In this document: positions 50,023-61,310 of the stretch, piece after piece
Layout of the letters: every line of letters begins with the position of its first letter
How positions within the stretch are numbered: the first letter of the stretch is position 1
Assembly (NCBI GenBank): GCA_016617855.1
Contig: JAECUM010001756.1
Location: 62,001 to 126,000 of the forward strand
Origin: Megalonaias nervosa
Taxonomy: Eukaryota; Mollusca; Bivalvia; Unionida; Unionidae
DNA: 64,000 nucleotides
Direction: 5' to 3'
Made by a program: the position numbers and the translations under genes
The notes under the pieces: model-generated
Told to the model about the DNA's origin: nothing
Databases searched by the model: none
Seen by the model: only the letters and a program-made list of their open reading frames with translations

Positions 50023-50499
50023 ATGAATACTGCATTTCTGTAAATTTTCACACACTTTCTATTAATTATTATTTCAAGCGTATAAATATTTATAGATTAA
50101 AAAAAATTGATTAATTATCATTTCATAGGAACCTAAATGTTGCAAATGTTTTAAAGATGAAAAGTGTTTTCTGCACAAAAAATTAGTGGCCAAAAATTTT
50201 TGATGGATTAATGGTGTATGCAAATTTACAGACTGTTCAGCATCTGCTAATCAAGTGACTACAGCCACTCTAATCAGCAACTTTACTCAACATTTTATGT
50301 AACAAATGTAATGTCACGCTTGAAATTATTACTTGAAAATGACAAAAGCTGCCTTCTGATTGGTCAGAATATATTTTAGTAAGATTTTTTGAGTTAAGTT
50401 TTATGATGAAGGGGTCAGATTTACCAGCATGTTGAGTAGGGGAAGATCTGGGTGTGGGCTATACATCCTGATTGCAATTAGGTGAATAGTATACACAAC

Positions 50500-50711
50500 T
50501 ACCATATACACTCATGTACAAGTTGGATCAAACTGCACAGACCCAGATCTGCCATTGCATTATGCACTGGCAGACCTGGGTCCATACAAGTTAATAGGAG
50601 TAAACAGTAGAACAAATAACACCGATCCTGGTATACCGGTCCACTATGTGACAGCATATCAGTCTATGTTGTTTGCAGTTGGATTTCACTTGTATGTGAG
50701 TATGTATGGTA
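50500..50711. mobile_element. Palindromic MITE copy 4 (family A), best preserved
   Basis: TACCATATACACTCATGTAC at the left pairs with GTATGTGAGTATGTATGGTA at the right. Inside, cagacccagatctgccattg and cactggcagacctgggtcca form a second nested palindrome. A partial half-copy (about 50405-50470, agatttaccagcatgttgag) lies just to the left. Confidence 0.8.
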
Positions 50712-50743
50712 AAGATGATGACTGCACAAGCATCATAAAGCAT

Positions 50744-50849
50744 AATAAGTACAAATTCCTATTTCACCAGGAATATTTCCAATAGCTATTCATGACAATA
50801 CATACTCCTATTTCACCAGGAATATTTCCAATAGCAATTCATGACAATA
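50744..50849. repeat. Tandem duplication, unit about 48 bp
   Basis: Two copies of tcctatttcaccaggaatat ttccaatagc(t/a)attcat gacaatacat, just right of palindromic MITE copy 4. Confidence 0.88.
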
Positions 50850-51640
50850 CATTTATTTAATCAACAATATCTCCAATCGCTGTTTATTGCTGCTTTGCAA
50901 AGTTCAGCAAACATTCACTCCACATTTATGATCGTAATTAACTGTCACACGACAATCATGCAACTATGGCATGTAATAATAAGATCGTATACTGGACTTG
51001 AGTAGATGATCTCCATCTGTGAGTTAGCTACATTGGTTGCTTTTGCAACACTAGCAGCATTGGATACAGCAGTAATTCATGTTTGTAAACAATGGCCATG
51101 ATACTTTGTATGAAATCCCTGAGATGGTTGGCACTTCTTGGAATATTTTCTCAGGAATAAAAATAATCTGTTCCCATGGTAACATAACCATAATAAATTA
51201 CACATTCACATAAGTAAAAATTAGTCCATGCTACTCATTTATCTCAATTTCAGTCAAATAATTTGTCATTCATGCAACTGGTGTCAGCTATGAAATCAGT
51301 ATCACTAACCTGATTTGGTGTCGTGCATTAAAACTGAATGATGAAACTACCGCTTTTTGCATATGGAATTGTTGATACTTAGCTACCTAAAATGATGTTC
51401 ACTTTTCTCAATTAAGATATAAACATCGAAAGAAAAGTAGCTCTGTTCATTTACAACAGGCACATATCCATATATATTTTTTGGATTTACTATATACTTA
51501 ATAAACAAAACCTGTTCAGATATGACAGTTATATTTCAGTTCATGTAAAATTTGATTTATCTTCCTGCAGGTAGGTATCTGCCATCTTTAGAGTCAACCT
51601 TTTCCAGTAATAACACTGATAGGAAATGTTATTTGTTCTA
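50850..51640. other. AT-rich sequence without a recognised gene
   Basis: No feature is seen between the 48-bp duplication and the SINE. Confidence 0.4.
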
Positions 51641-51842
51641 AAAAAATTAGTTAGTTAGTTAGTTTGATTGTTTTATTGGCACTTTTACCAATTACTGGCT
51701 ATATCATGAAAAGGAAATGGCAGCCGAGCACCTTTTCCAAGGACACACCAAGGGAGCTAACCCAGGGTGGTCAGGGCAGGTTTTCAAACAGTGACTTTTG
51801 TCTTACATGTCCAATCCTCTACCAGTGAGCTAGCATGGTCAC
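51641..51842 (-). mobile_element. tRNA-derived SINE copy, minus strand, with short tandem tail
   Basis: On the minus strand: TGCTAGCTCACTGGTAG (about 51820-51837), then a body with gccatttccttttcatgat and agccagtaattggtaaaagt, and a tail of four TTAG/CTAA units at 51646-51664. This is the clearest sister of the plus-strand copy at 4303-4495. Confidence 0.75.
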
Positions 51843-51845
51843 AAA

Positions 51846-52837
51846 TTTGCCACAGAAATAAAATTAACCTTGTACATAATACTAAATATATGCTCACAAA
51901 AACTGCTATTTTATCAAATATAGGGACTCACTGAAATTATTTCATTTTTACATGAAATCTATTCCTCCCAAACAAATCATATTGGAGGACTCCTAAAGAT
52001 GGCAGACAGTGATTTAAATGGACGCAATTGTGAAAGCCTTTTGATGTCATATGAAAAATTAGCAACTATAACTTTAAAAACTCAATAACACTAAAGATCT
52101 TTCAAGCCATTCATTCATCACTTCAGTCATATTTAACATCTTTCTACTCTCAGACTGAAGAGCATTATTGAAAGACTAGATTTTTTTTGTTGCTGAAACA
52201 TTCATTCTACTTTTCAATCATGATTACCTGTAAAATGTTGATCTTGTACCATTTAATATGAATATTAAAAATAAATATCCCCTGATGAGAATGTGTATAT
52301 TATTCTGTTCTCCTGATTCATGATGATGAGTATGGTATTTAGGTGTAATAAATAATGGTCCAGCTTTACTTACAAAGCATCCAATGAAATATGAGTATGT
52401 GATAACAGCTAGACTATGACTGGCTGTCAGTCTCATGGCAATTTAGCTTTCAGTTGGTTAAAAGTGACTACTGCAGATGCAATCTGGTCACTGCTGTTGT
52501 TTTTCCCTTCACAAAAGTATACACTTTGATGGGACAAAGTGAAAGACTTTTAGAAACAAAGATGTGGGCAAGCTAACTTAAATGCTGTAAATCACCAAAT
52601 TTTTATCAGCGTAACATTTCTGAAAATTAAGGAGCTTAATTTAATTCATAAAAACTTTATTTACCCAAACAGTATTACAACTAAACATGACACATGTAAA
52701 CCGTCAAGGAGCAAAGCAAATCACAAAATTTTGGTATCACACATTAGCTTAATTACCTAATTTGCATAATTCTTGTAAGGTTTAACTACCATATTTGCTC
52801 ATGTTTAACAAGCGCATGGCTGTGAACACTATACAGT
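51846..52837. other. AT-rich sequence without a recognised gene
   Basis: No feature is seen. Confidence 0.4.
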
Positions 52838-53110
52838 GGGATCCCACTATAATGTGGCTCAATACAACACAGACTCTCGTATATAACATGGGTCAGGTCA
52901 ACGATCCCCATATTCTGGATGAATGTACTTTTAATATAAGAAGTGCCTAAATATAAGTCTCTCATGTAACACGGATCAGTTCATGGATCCCATATTCTGG
53001 ATAAATGTAGTTTTTATATTAGAAGTAACTCACTATCAGGCAGTCTCATATCCAGCACTGTACACTTACAGCTTCCCCTGAACATTGTTATCATGAGAAA
53101 CCACTGTATT
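52838..53110. mobile_element. Another TIR element of the TACAGTGG...ATAATG type
   Basis: Left end tatacagtgggatcccacta (then taatgtgg); right end tcatgagaaaccactgtatt, inverted. It has an internal repeat of tataacatgggtcaggtcaa/gatccccatattctggat and tgtaacacggatcagttcat/ggatcccatattctggat. Probably a non-autonomous DNA transposon. Confidence 0.5.
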
Positions 53111-53607
53111 TATGATTTCAAGGAAACAGCCTCAACCCTGATCTATGTGCAAATCTGGGTCTAAGCTGTTCACATGGTGTACATGGTCTAATACAATATG
53201 AGTTAATCCATCTCACACTGAGGTATTTATCAAGCTTAAATTCAACTCATGGCTTAGAAAGAACAACTGTTTTTAGTACATTAGTTTTATTATAAAGTTT
53301 TCTCAGGGACCCTCTGCGGCTTGCGGTTGACTAAGCCAAAGTTCAATACTGCAAAAATCTGCATGAAAATGATTCAAATCAGTCAAATATTTTCAATTTT
53401 TTAAACCAATCTTCCATATCTCAATGCAAACACTATCATATCCATTTCCACTCCAAGTGAACTGCATTGCTAATGTTATTACTGCGCCATGAATTTGGAA
53501 CCCCAAATACTTAGGTGATCATGACTAGCTTCATCCAAATGCATGCTGGAATACTGGACAAGTTTTAATTATATAGTGGTGAATACCACTGGAAGGACCA
53601 AAAGGAC

Positions 53608-54123
53608 CACACCTCCCACCTGCTCTGTACCCTACATTGGATATCCATTCGATCCAGAATTAAACACAAAATTTGTTCTCTGTGCTATGTTTCACTGATG
53701 GACTCCAGTCCAACATGCCTATCCGACCTCACCCATGTGTACACACCAGCAAGATACTTACGCTCCTCTTCTGACACTCATATTCTCATTATTCCCACTA
53801 TGAAAATGAAATCATATGGACAAATTTCTTTTGCATACCAGAGCCCATCAACGTGGAACGATTTGCCCACTGAACTTAGACACAAAGACACAGTGATCTC
53901 ATTCAAAAGCGCTCTTAAAACTCACCTATTTCAGCTGCAAGAACAGACTTAAAGACCTAATAATGTTTCCTTACCTTATATATTTACAGCATGTTTTCTG
54001 TTTTCTAATTTCGTGGTGTTTGTTTTTTATTTTTGTAATCATATCATTATATATGTTTTTTAAGTGTTGTCAAATGTTGTAAAGCGCTTAGAACTTCTAA
54101 AGATAAGGTGCTATACAAAGTCC

Positions 54124-54157
<34 letters not shown>
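53608..54157 (+). mobile_element. 3' end of a LINE (CR1/L2-like non-LTR retrotransposon)
   Basis: The frame from about 53608 to the TAA at 53950 reads like the C-terminus of a CR1/L2-type reverse transcriptase: LHWISIRSRIKHKICSL, then TPARYLRSSSDTHIL, SFAYQSPSTWNDLPTELRH and SFKSALKTHLF. A 3' UTR follows (gcgcttagaacttctaaaga ... ggtgctatacaaagtcc), ending in an ATT-repeat tail (54122-54157). That layout is a 5'-truncated LINE insertion on the plus strand. Confidence 0.85.
54122..54157. repeat. (ATT)n tail of the LINE
   Basis: Twelve ATT units directly after the LINE 3' UTR. Confidence 0.92.
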
Positions 54158-54159
<2 letters not shown>

Positions 54160-54166
54160 GGTAATA

Positions 54167-54424
54167 GTCATATAAGGACATTTCCGACTCTTGCCCAACA
54201 GTGTATGCATGGATGCTGGACAAGTTTATTTACGATAGTGAGTGAATACCACAGAAATGACCAGATTTGTTAAATAGTCATGTAAGGACATTTCTGACTC
54301 TCACCCAACAGTGTACACTCCGATGCTGGACAAGTTTATTTGTGATAGTGAGCGAATAACACAGAAACGACCAGATTTGCTAATTGGTCATTTAAGGACA
54401 TTTCTGACTCTAGCGCAACAGTCT
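54167..54424. repeat. Tandem repeat, unit 110 bp
   Basis: Two full copies (54167-54276, 54277-54386) and a partial third. The core is gtcatgtaaggacatttctg ... gatgctggacaagtttattt ... gaccagatttg. A diverged piece of the same monomer lies left of the LINE at about 53540-53605. Confidence 0.9.
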
Positions 54425-54829
54425 GAAACAATCCACTCCTTCAAGCACAAACTGATTATTTCATCCCAAAAATAGTAGCGCATGTAGAATCGCTACAATC
54501 AACAATAATCCAATTCACCTGGAACAAGATGTTGTGAAGTTAAGATCAGCTAAGTCATTCATCTGCAGTGGAAATAGATATGACAGTGTTTGCACTTAGA
54601 TACGGAAGGCTGGTTTAAAATTTCAAGATATTTGAAGGAATTTAGTAATACTATACTTTTATTTTGTTACACATAGATAGGAGTACAAGCTACAGAGGAT
54701 CATATAGAAAAGTAAAGTGAAATAAATCAGACCTATTACCTTTTTGTAGGATTATCCAGCATTGATTTAGAGGATTGTTTTAGCCATAGATTAACCTGTC
54801 AGAAGATAGTGAATTGGTTCAATCTGGTG

Positions 54830-55003
54830 TTCTATAGCACTGCAACACAAATAGGTCATTTAGTGCCAATACAATGGAGTAAAGTGCATCACACAAAGAC
54901 AAATGAATTTTGCCAACCTGGACTGATATGATGTTAGGATTCAAACCCAAACCCTTTCAGTCAAGAGTATGGCACATTAACCACTAAGTCACTGTGGCTC
55001 CTC
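54830..55003 (-). mobile_element. tRNA-derived SINE copy, minus strand
   Basis: Minus strand: GTGACTTAGTGGTTAATG (box A region, about 54979-54996) and GGGTTTGAATCC (box B, about 54937-54948), followed by the body shared with 49855-50022. It abuts a palindromic MITE starting at 55020. Confidence 0.7.
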
Positions 55004-55019
55004 AAGAGAAAGAAAAACC

Positions 55020-55235
55020 TACCATATATACTCACTTATAAGACAAGGTAAACTGCAAACTGCAAAGACCCAGATCTGCCACTGCAAAAAAGTGCTGCCA
55101 GATCTGGGTCTGTGCAGTTTGTAAGAGGTAATCAGTAGAACAAACAACCCTAATCTGCAGGCACTTTATGCTATGACAGATTAAAATCTTTGCTGTTTGC
55201 AGAGTACCACGACTTATAAGTGGGTATAGATGGTA
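55020..55235. mobile_element. Palindromic MITE copy 5 (family A)
   Basis: TACCATATATACTCACTTAT at the left pairs with ACTTATAAGTGGGTATAGAT at the right, ending GGTA. The internal cagacccagatctgccactg and gctgccagatctgggtctgt form the nested palindrome. No coding capacity. Confidence 0.8.
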
Positions 55236-55949
55236 ATTTAAAAAACGCATAGATTGAAAACAAATAAACACACCTGAAGTATGGTTGCACAGAATTTCAA
55301 GCTTGTGTACAAAAAATGTTTTTTGCTGAACTTTATGGGATAGGACACATTCTGCACATTCTCCACACAAAAGGTGGATAATGAAATATGGGTCAATAAA
55401 CCATTTTTGATATTCTAGTAAAATAATTCCATACTTTCATACACCTACTTAATTTCATGACAATATCTGTGATAAAAGTTTTAGATTTCTTACATTCCAC
55501 TGAAAAGTGTTTTGCGAAACTTGCTTTCTCACCTGTATCTAAGTGCCGATACAGGTGAGACAATAAAAATGGTGTAAAGCATTGGCTCCCCTCCATTTCT
55601 GACCAGGTCAGCTGAAATATTTCACTTCGTGTTTTTGACAACCGCAAGAATTCCAACTCTAAACAGTGTATTTTTTAACAGGTTGAACAGCTGCTTTTAG
55701 AGAATTTTTTCATAATGTCTAAATCCACATCAAAGTGTATTAAATCATACAACTTATACCTTACTATTTACATAACATCTGCAATAGCAAACTGACAATA
55801 CACAAACTACAATGAATCAAAATTAAGATACATTTACAAGAAATAATATAATACAAGGTCCTCCAAGGAGGTAAAAATGACTATGTAAATTTCCCTGCAG
55901 TAGTAAAACTGGTGATGGAACTGTTACGGAGCATCATCGATGTTGTGAC
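55236..55949 (-). other. Possible 3' UTR of the minus-strand gene
   Basis: AT-rich sequence immediately downstream (leftward) of the stop of the probable minus-strand exon. I cannot place its poly(A) site. Confidence 0.3.
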
Positions 55950-56097
55950 CTATTTTCTGCGATGTTTGCGGTAGCGATGTTGGTGGTAGAGGGCAGGGTG
56001 AAGGTTGAGGACCGAGTCCCGAGGTAGTTGGTTGAAAGGAATGCACTGTGTCGTTAGAGACGGTACCTGAGACTCGAGCACCCAGTCATCTGGCAAG
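55950..56097 (-). CDS. Probable last coding exon of a minus-strand gene, unknown family
   Basis: On the minus strand a polypyrimidine-poor but usable acceptor (gcaattttcag) ends at 56098. It is followed by an exon that begins with one base of a split codon and reads LPDDWVLESQVPSLTTQCIP, then FNQLPRDSVLNLHPALYHQH, then RYRKHRRK and TAG at 55950-55952. GC and codon texture are clearly above the AT-rich neighbourhood, and the basic Arg/Lys/His C-terminal tail looks like a genuine protein end. The upstream exon must end in phase 2. I do not recognise the family. The gene would run right to left, convergent with the ten-exon gene on the left. Confidence 0.6.
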
Positions 56098-56679
56098 CTG
56101 AAAATTGCAATGAAAAAGGAAAGGATTAAAATAATGTTGACTGTTATCAATTTTCTGTTTCTTATCTTTATTACTTTCCAGCATAGTTATCTTTAAAATT
56201 TTTTATTTCATACTATATATATAAAAATGCAATAGATTGACGACGAACAGTGCAAAACTAGTATCTAACTAGCCTGAGCGCTTTCAACTCTTAATGAGTC
56301 TTTTTCAAAGGCATATACAAAACAGAGACAAAACAAACAAATAAAACACAAAACTGTTGTGTTTGCAAAACTCATGGTTGTTTCTACATGAATTAAACCT
56401 TTAAATGTATTATGTCTCAACCAGCCTATATCAACTTGTTGCGGATATTTAGTTTGAACTATTATAATATGATATTGTAAAGAAACTAAAATACAATTCT
56501 GTGCTTAAATCCCAGTGTCCCCACTGCCATATCCATCCCAAAGTTGGAGCCTCCTGGGCAGGGTAGGTACCCAGTGGTAAGGATTGCCCCAGGGTCAAAA
56601 TAAGTATCTGCATTTGTTATTTTATCCCAGCAAGTATGTACAATGTTACTTAATATAGATCCAAAAGTTTTAAACTATG

Positions 56680-56945
56680 AACATCCTGTGAGGTATAAAG
56701 GTGGACCCTGGGGCTAGGTCTTGAGATGTGTAAGGATGGACCATTGGACTAGGTCCTCTAAGGTGTAAAGATGGACCCTGAGGCTAGGTCCTGTGATGTG
56801 TAACAATGGACCCTGGGGCTAGATCCTGTTAGGCATATGGATGGACCCTGGGGCTAGGTACTTTGAGGTGTAAGGAGGAACCCTGGGGCTAGGTATTGTG
56901 AGGTGCGAGGATGGACCCTGGGGCTGGGTCCTGTGAGGTGTATGA
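56680..56945. repeat. Minisatellite, unit about 35 bp, GC-rich
   Basis: About seven copies of gtgaggtgtaaggatggacc ctggggctaggtcct. Diverged relatives (gaccctgggg, gacccaggg) follow to about 57290. It lies in the likely intron of the minus-strand gene. Confidence 0.88.
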
Positions 56946-57290
56946 ATGTGCAAATGTATCTCATCATGCTAAGTAAGTGTATATATGGTTATAGGATGTG
57001 GACCTCAATAGTTTCCAAATTATGACACAGAGGCTAAGTCCCTGAGGAGGGGTATGAATGGGCAAGTATACATTGTCATGTCAGTGAGTGTAAAACTGGT
57101 AAGACTACAAGTCACAGGGGGTAGGAAGGCCCTGAGGTAAATGTCAGTTGCACATATAAATTTGTTTTTCCATACCCAGTAAGTGTACATATGGTTACAG
57201 GATGGAATTTCAATAGTTCTATATGTTATGACCCAGGGTTACGTTTTTGGGGGTAGTGAAAGACCCTGGGGGCATCACCCTGGGGTCCCA

Positions 57291-58647
57291 GTCTGATATG
57301 GATTGACAATTTAGGCAGTTTTTCACTTATATCAATTCTCATACATCTGAGATATGTAATTTCCAGAGGTACCTAAAATTATGTAAAATGACCCCTACCC
57401 ACCCTCGACGGCTTGGTCAAAATTCCAACACTGTTGGCACAATCTACACCCATAGGCCTATCACAAACCCAAGCTTCTAAATTTAACAGTGCAGGTGTTC
57501 AAAGACATCACAAATGTATAAACATTACAGACATATAACCATACATACATTGAGCGGGACTGATTGAATGTTTCACTATATCCCTGTCTTTTGTTTTGAA
57601 AGTGTGGCAATAATGTGATCATTTATTTTCTAAAACTTGAGTTATTCTTGGAAACAAAATGCAAAACCATTGACTTTCTAAGTCACTGATATCTTGTCCT
57701 TGTACATACTGGTTTCAAAATCACTACGGAGTTCTTGGGGGGGGTGGGGCTAAAGGGATCACATAAAATTGTTGGAAGAACATGCACAGCAAAAGTATAT
57801 ATAAAGTGACCTAAACCTGTATGATACTGTCCCCGCCCCAATACCCGAACTGATTAGCTTCTTTTTCTCACTGTGAAGAACATTTGTAGAACTTTCCTGT
57901 GGACAGTTCCAGGGCTTTCCACTTGATTTAAAACTGGAGGGTGAGTTGCCAAAGCAGGCTAGGGGTTTTGGGGGACCTCCTCTAAAAAGGATACATGTTT
58001 TTTTTTTTAAAGTAGCCATGTGTAAAAGTAAAAGTAGCTAGGTAAATCACCATGATAAGGAAAGCCCTGCAATTTTTCCATTTTTCTCAAGCCAGTATGT
58101 GTCTCGACATGCATCTGCCATTAAGGTACTGATTACCAGTACTGATTCTACAGTACCTGACCCAAGAAAGACCGAATAAAAATGAAAACACCACAAAATA
58201 CTTCCTTATTCCTTTATTACTATAAACAATTTTATTTCTGCGGATATCTTCAAGTTTGTACTGTCAAACCACTACAGTACACAGCTACATCAGATATCTT
58301 CAAGTCCGTACTCTCAAATACTACTGTACAGAGTTACATAAGAAACTAAGAATAAATGTACACTTTAAGTGTCATGCTTAAGTTTACAAAATTAATACTG
58401 CTATTTCTTAAAAGTTATCACACAGGAAAATGTGGCAAACTCTGTCTGTTTTGATTTAAATGAAACAAGAAATTTAATTTAAAGGAAGTTTAAAATTTTA
58501 ACTTAGCGAGGAATTTTTCAATCTGACCAATTATGTGTAAAACAAGACTTAAAAAATACCAAACAGAGAAGGAAACAAGGTCCCACAATGCTCATGTAAT
58601 CAGAAAATCACCCAGTGTCTATATTTATAATTACAAACAAGGAATTT

Positions 58648-58648
<1 letters not shown>
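57291..58648. other. Sequence without a recognised gene
   Basis: There is a duplicated stretch at 58240-58340 (gatatcttcaagtttgtact / gatatcttcaagtccgtact). No convincing exon. Confidence 0.4.

Positions 58649-58743
<95 letters not shown>
58649..58743. repeat. (CA)n microsatellite
   Basis: A CA run of about 90 bases with one CG near its right end. Confidence 0.96.
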
Positions 58744-59699
58744 TATGGGTATTATTTCTTTCCTCATTTTCTTCAAAATGGAATAAAAGCACTTCTTAGA
58801 GTACAGTATTGTCCAAAGATATAATTTACATGTAGGCAACTTATAGGACTTTGTCACAGAATAGTTTCTGGGAAGAAATAAAATTTTCTTTGTTGTTGTT
58901 TATGATAAGTAAACAGTGATCTTAATTTTTTCTAATTCACTGTATGAATTCAATTAGAAAGCAGAAGGGGTAATACAGGTGTTGGCGGTCAAGTGTTTTA
59001 CTCATCTGTAGTTCTTTTTCCCCACTTTAATTACATGCACATCTTTATTTACTCACTTCCCTGTGAACCTTAATAGTTCTCATGATATTGCAATAATATT
59101 TTGAAAAATGCGAAGTCGTTGATCGGCAAAATTGTTGATAACTTTAAAGTTATACTGGATAGAATTTTATTCATTAATTCGTGTAATTATTTGTTTAAAT
59201 TACAACAAAAGAAACGGTGTAAACAAAAGTGAAGGTGTAAAATGTATTACCTATTCTAGCTGGTGTGATTGATAAGGGAAAATATTTAAATAAATAATTT
59301 GATATAATTAGTTCATTAATTCAAAATATACAACTATGACAGAGATACAGGAGGAAAATAAGAATCATTCCCAGATGATTCAGGATAAAATAAAACAACA
59401 ACAACAAAAAAAACCAACAAAAAAAAACCCAACAAAAAATAACAACTAATGAGACAAAATTTCACTGGAAACTGGCCTCAATTGCAAAAATAATGGAACT
59501 TTAAGGCATCAAATTCAACAAATATAATACACTTTCAGCTCAAAATGTGAAGAAAAAAATAAATAAAAATATTTACATTAAATATGTTCAAATATATATT
59601 CCATGGCACTTTGCATTGCACAGTATAAGTACCGTAATGGCAGAATGTCATGTGATACAAATATGAATATGCCCATTAAAACAACAATGGAAACGTCTC
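58744..59699. other. AT-rich sequence without a recognised gene
   Basis: It includes an A-rich low-complexity patch at 59390-59440. No gene is seen. Confidence 0.4.
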
Positions 59700-60100
59700 T
59701 ACAAAAGTTTGATTGAAGTCCACTAACTAGAACTCCAAGTTTTTGTGCAAAAATGAAATGCCAATGGGAAATCGTTCAGTAACAAAAGCCTTGACCTTCA
59801 AGGAAGTGATCTGCCAGACAGTGGTAATCTTTCCTTGGCTGAGAGGAACATGAACATTGGTATACATTTTGCTGAAATTTTTCTAACGGAACCTAAGTTA
59901 ATGTGCAGAAATGAAATACAATGGTGAAAGCTATTTTTAGCTGCAACGACCATGACCTTAAATCTACTGATCAACCAACAGGGTTCCTTCTTTGGCTAAG
60001 AAGAACAAATCTACAAAGTGTGGTTGAATTTAATCTTATGAACCTAAGTTACTGTATGGAAGTTTGTAACAGATGCCAACATCTCCCCAACTGCCTCCAA
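59700..60100. repeat. Degenerate tandem repeat, period about 155 bp
   Basis: aacggaacctaagttaatgt and tatgaacctaagttactgta are about 155 bases apart. The preceding ccttgaccttcaaggaagtg / ccatgaccttaaatctactg and ctttccttggctgagaggaa / ccttctttggctaagaagaa match at the same offset. Confidence 0.65.
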
Positions 60101-60645
60101 ATGGCCAACAGTAAACCATATTATCTAATGACTTCCAGTGTCATGGTATAAAAATTCTATTTATAATCAACACATACAAGGCTACTTATTAAAATACACA
60201 AAATACTTTATACCTAGTAGTGATTCTTTCGATGGACACAAAATGTAGCCATTTGTCCCACAAGGTGTATTTTAAATTTTGGTGAGTCATCTTTCAGTGA
60301 TCGCAGATGAAGGTAGGTGATCATATAGGTGACCAATTTTGAAACAATTTGTGTTTGTGATCACATTCTGAAACAAATATATTGCTAACATTTCCCTACC
60401 ACTTAAAATATCTGCTGCATGGTACCAAAAAATAGCTGTTGTCAGCTGGACCATAGATGACTGATGATGGAACACAAAGGAATGTTTCCTTCTGAGACAA
60501 TTTGCTTGTGCCCATTTTCATGTGTTCCTAGCAAACCCAAAGCTACAAAATACAACAGACTTGTTTCTTCAATGTGAATTAAGATAACATTTCAAGGGAA
60601 GCATACCCCAACCAACAGTTCTTAATTATTATGCATACATGTAAC

Positions 60646-60699
60646 ATCTCCAGGAAATGTGCGGAAGTCGCCCGCAATTTCTGTCTCCTGACCACACTT
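60646..60699 (-). CDS. Weak candidate internal exon of the minus-strand gene
   Basis: A 54-base GC-rich island on the minus strand lies between a good acceptor (ttttttttacatgcag) and a possible donor (GTTACA). It is open in all three frames (for example KCGQETEIAGDFRTFPGD in phase 0). In the phase needed by the exon at 55950-56097 it would read SVVRRQKLRATSAHFLE. Only the splice-site context and composition support it; frame and membership in the same gene are uncertain. Confidence 0.25.
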
Positions 60700-60834
60700 C
60701 TGCATGTAAAAAAATGAAAAACATTTTAGAACTAAACATTGACTCACTGCACAAATGAATGAATATAATTATGGTAATAAGAAGGCATGGGCCTGCATGT
60801 CGAGCCCACAATCAAAGCAATGCTGTTAAATGAG

Positions 60835-61310
60835 CAACCTTGACCACAAGGTCAAAAGGTTATCTAAGAATATTACACAATGATCTGTCTTATCTTCATA
60901 CAGATTAATGCAAAGTAAATGGAAATCCATCATGGGGTTTAAGAAATATAAGCAAATGAAAAACTTGAAACTAAAACCTTATTTGCAAATTTTCTCTGTG
61001 ACCTTGACCTCAAGGGCACTGGAGCCAGTGAGAATGTCACTGAATGAATCATCCCATGAAAGCTTCATAGTGATTCATCCCAAGTGGGACCAAAATTCAT
61101 TAGGGATTAACGAACAAAGGAATAAACAACTTAAAACAAACCTCAATGTTAATTTTCAATGACAGTGACTGTGACTCCATGGTTTCAGTGGCAAGCAAGC
61201 ATGTCCAAAAATGAATTATCTTAGATGACTGCCAAGTACAATGAAAATCTGTCGAGGTTTTCGAAACATATGCAAATGAAGCACTTGAACCAAAACCATA
61301 AAAAGAACCA
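60835..61310. repeat. Degenerate repeat with tgaccttgacc motifs, period about 320 bp
   Basis: aatggaaatccatcatgggg tttaagaaatataagcaaat recurs as aatgaaaatctgtcgaggtt ttcgaaacatatgcaaatga. Between them are accttgacctcaagggcac and accttgaccacaaggtcaa. Confidence 0.55.

Noticed and set aside
39043..56097. A single 17-kb 3' UTR from the minus-strand stop to the TTTATT at 39043
   Set aside because: The stretch lacks exons but carries many SINEs and MITEs, and nothing ties the distant signal to the gene; too speculative.
57759..58019. 86-residue minus-strand frame (FRGGPPKPLACFGNSPSS)
   Set aside because: Fairly protein-like, but there is no splice context, no neighbouring exon and no family I can name; not enough to call.
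58600..58857. Poly-Cys/Val and poly-Thr/His frames over the CA run (also at 2568-2771)
   Set aside because: They are translations of a dinucleotide microsatellite.
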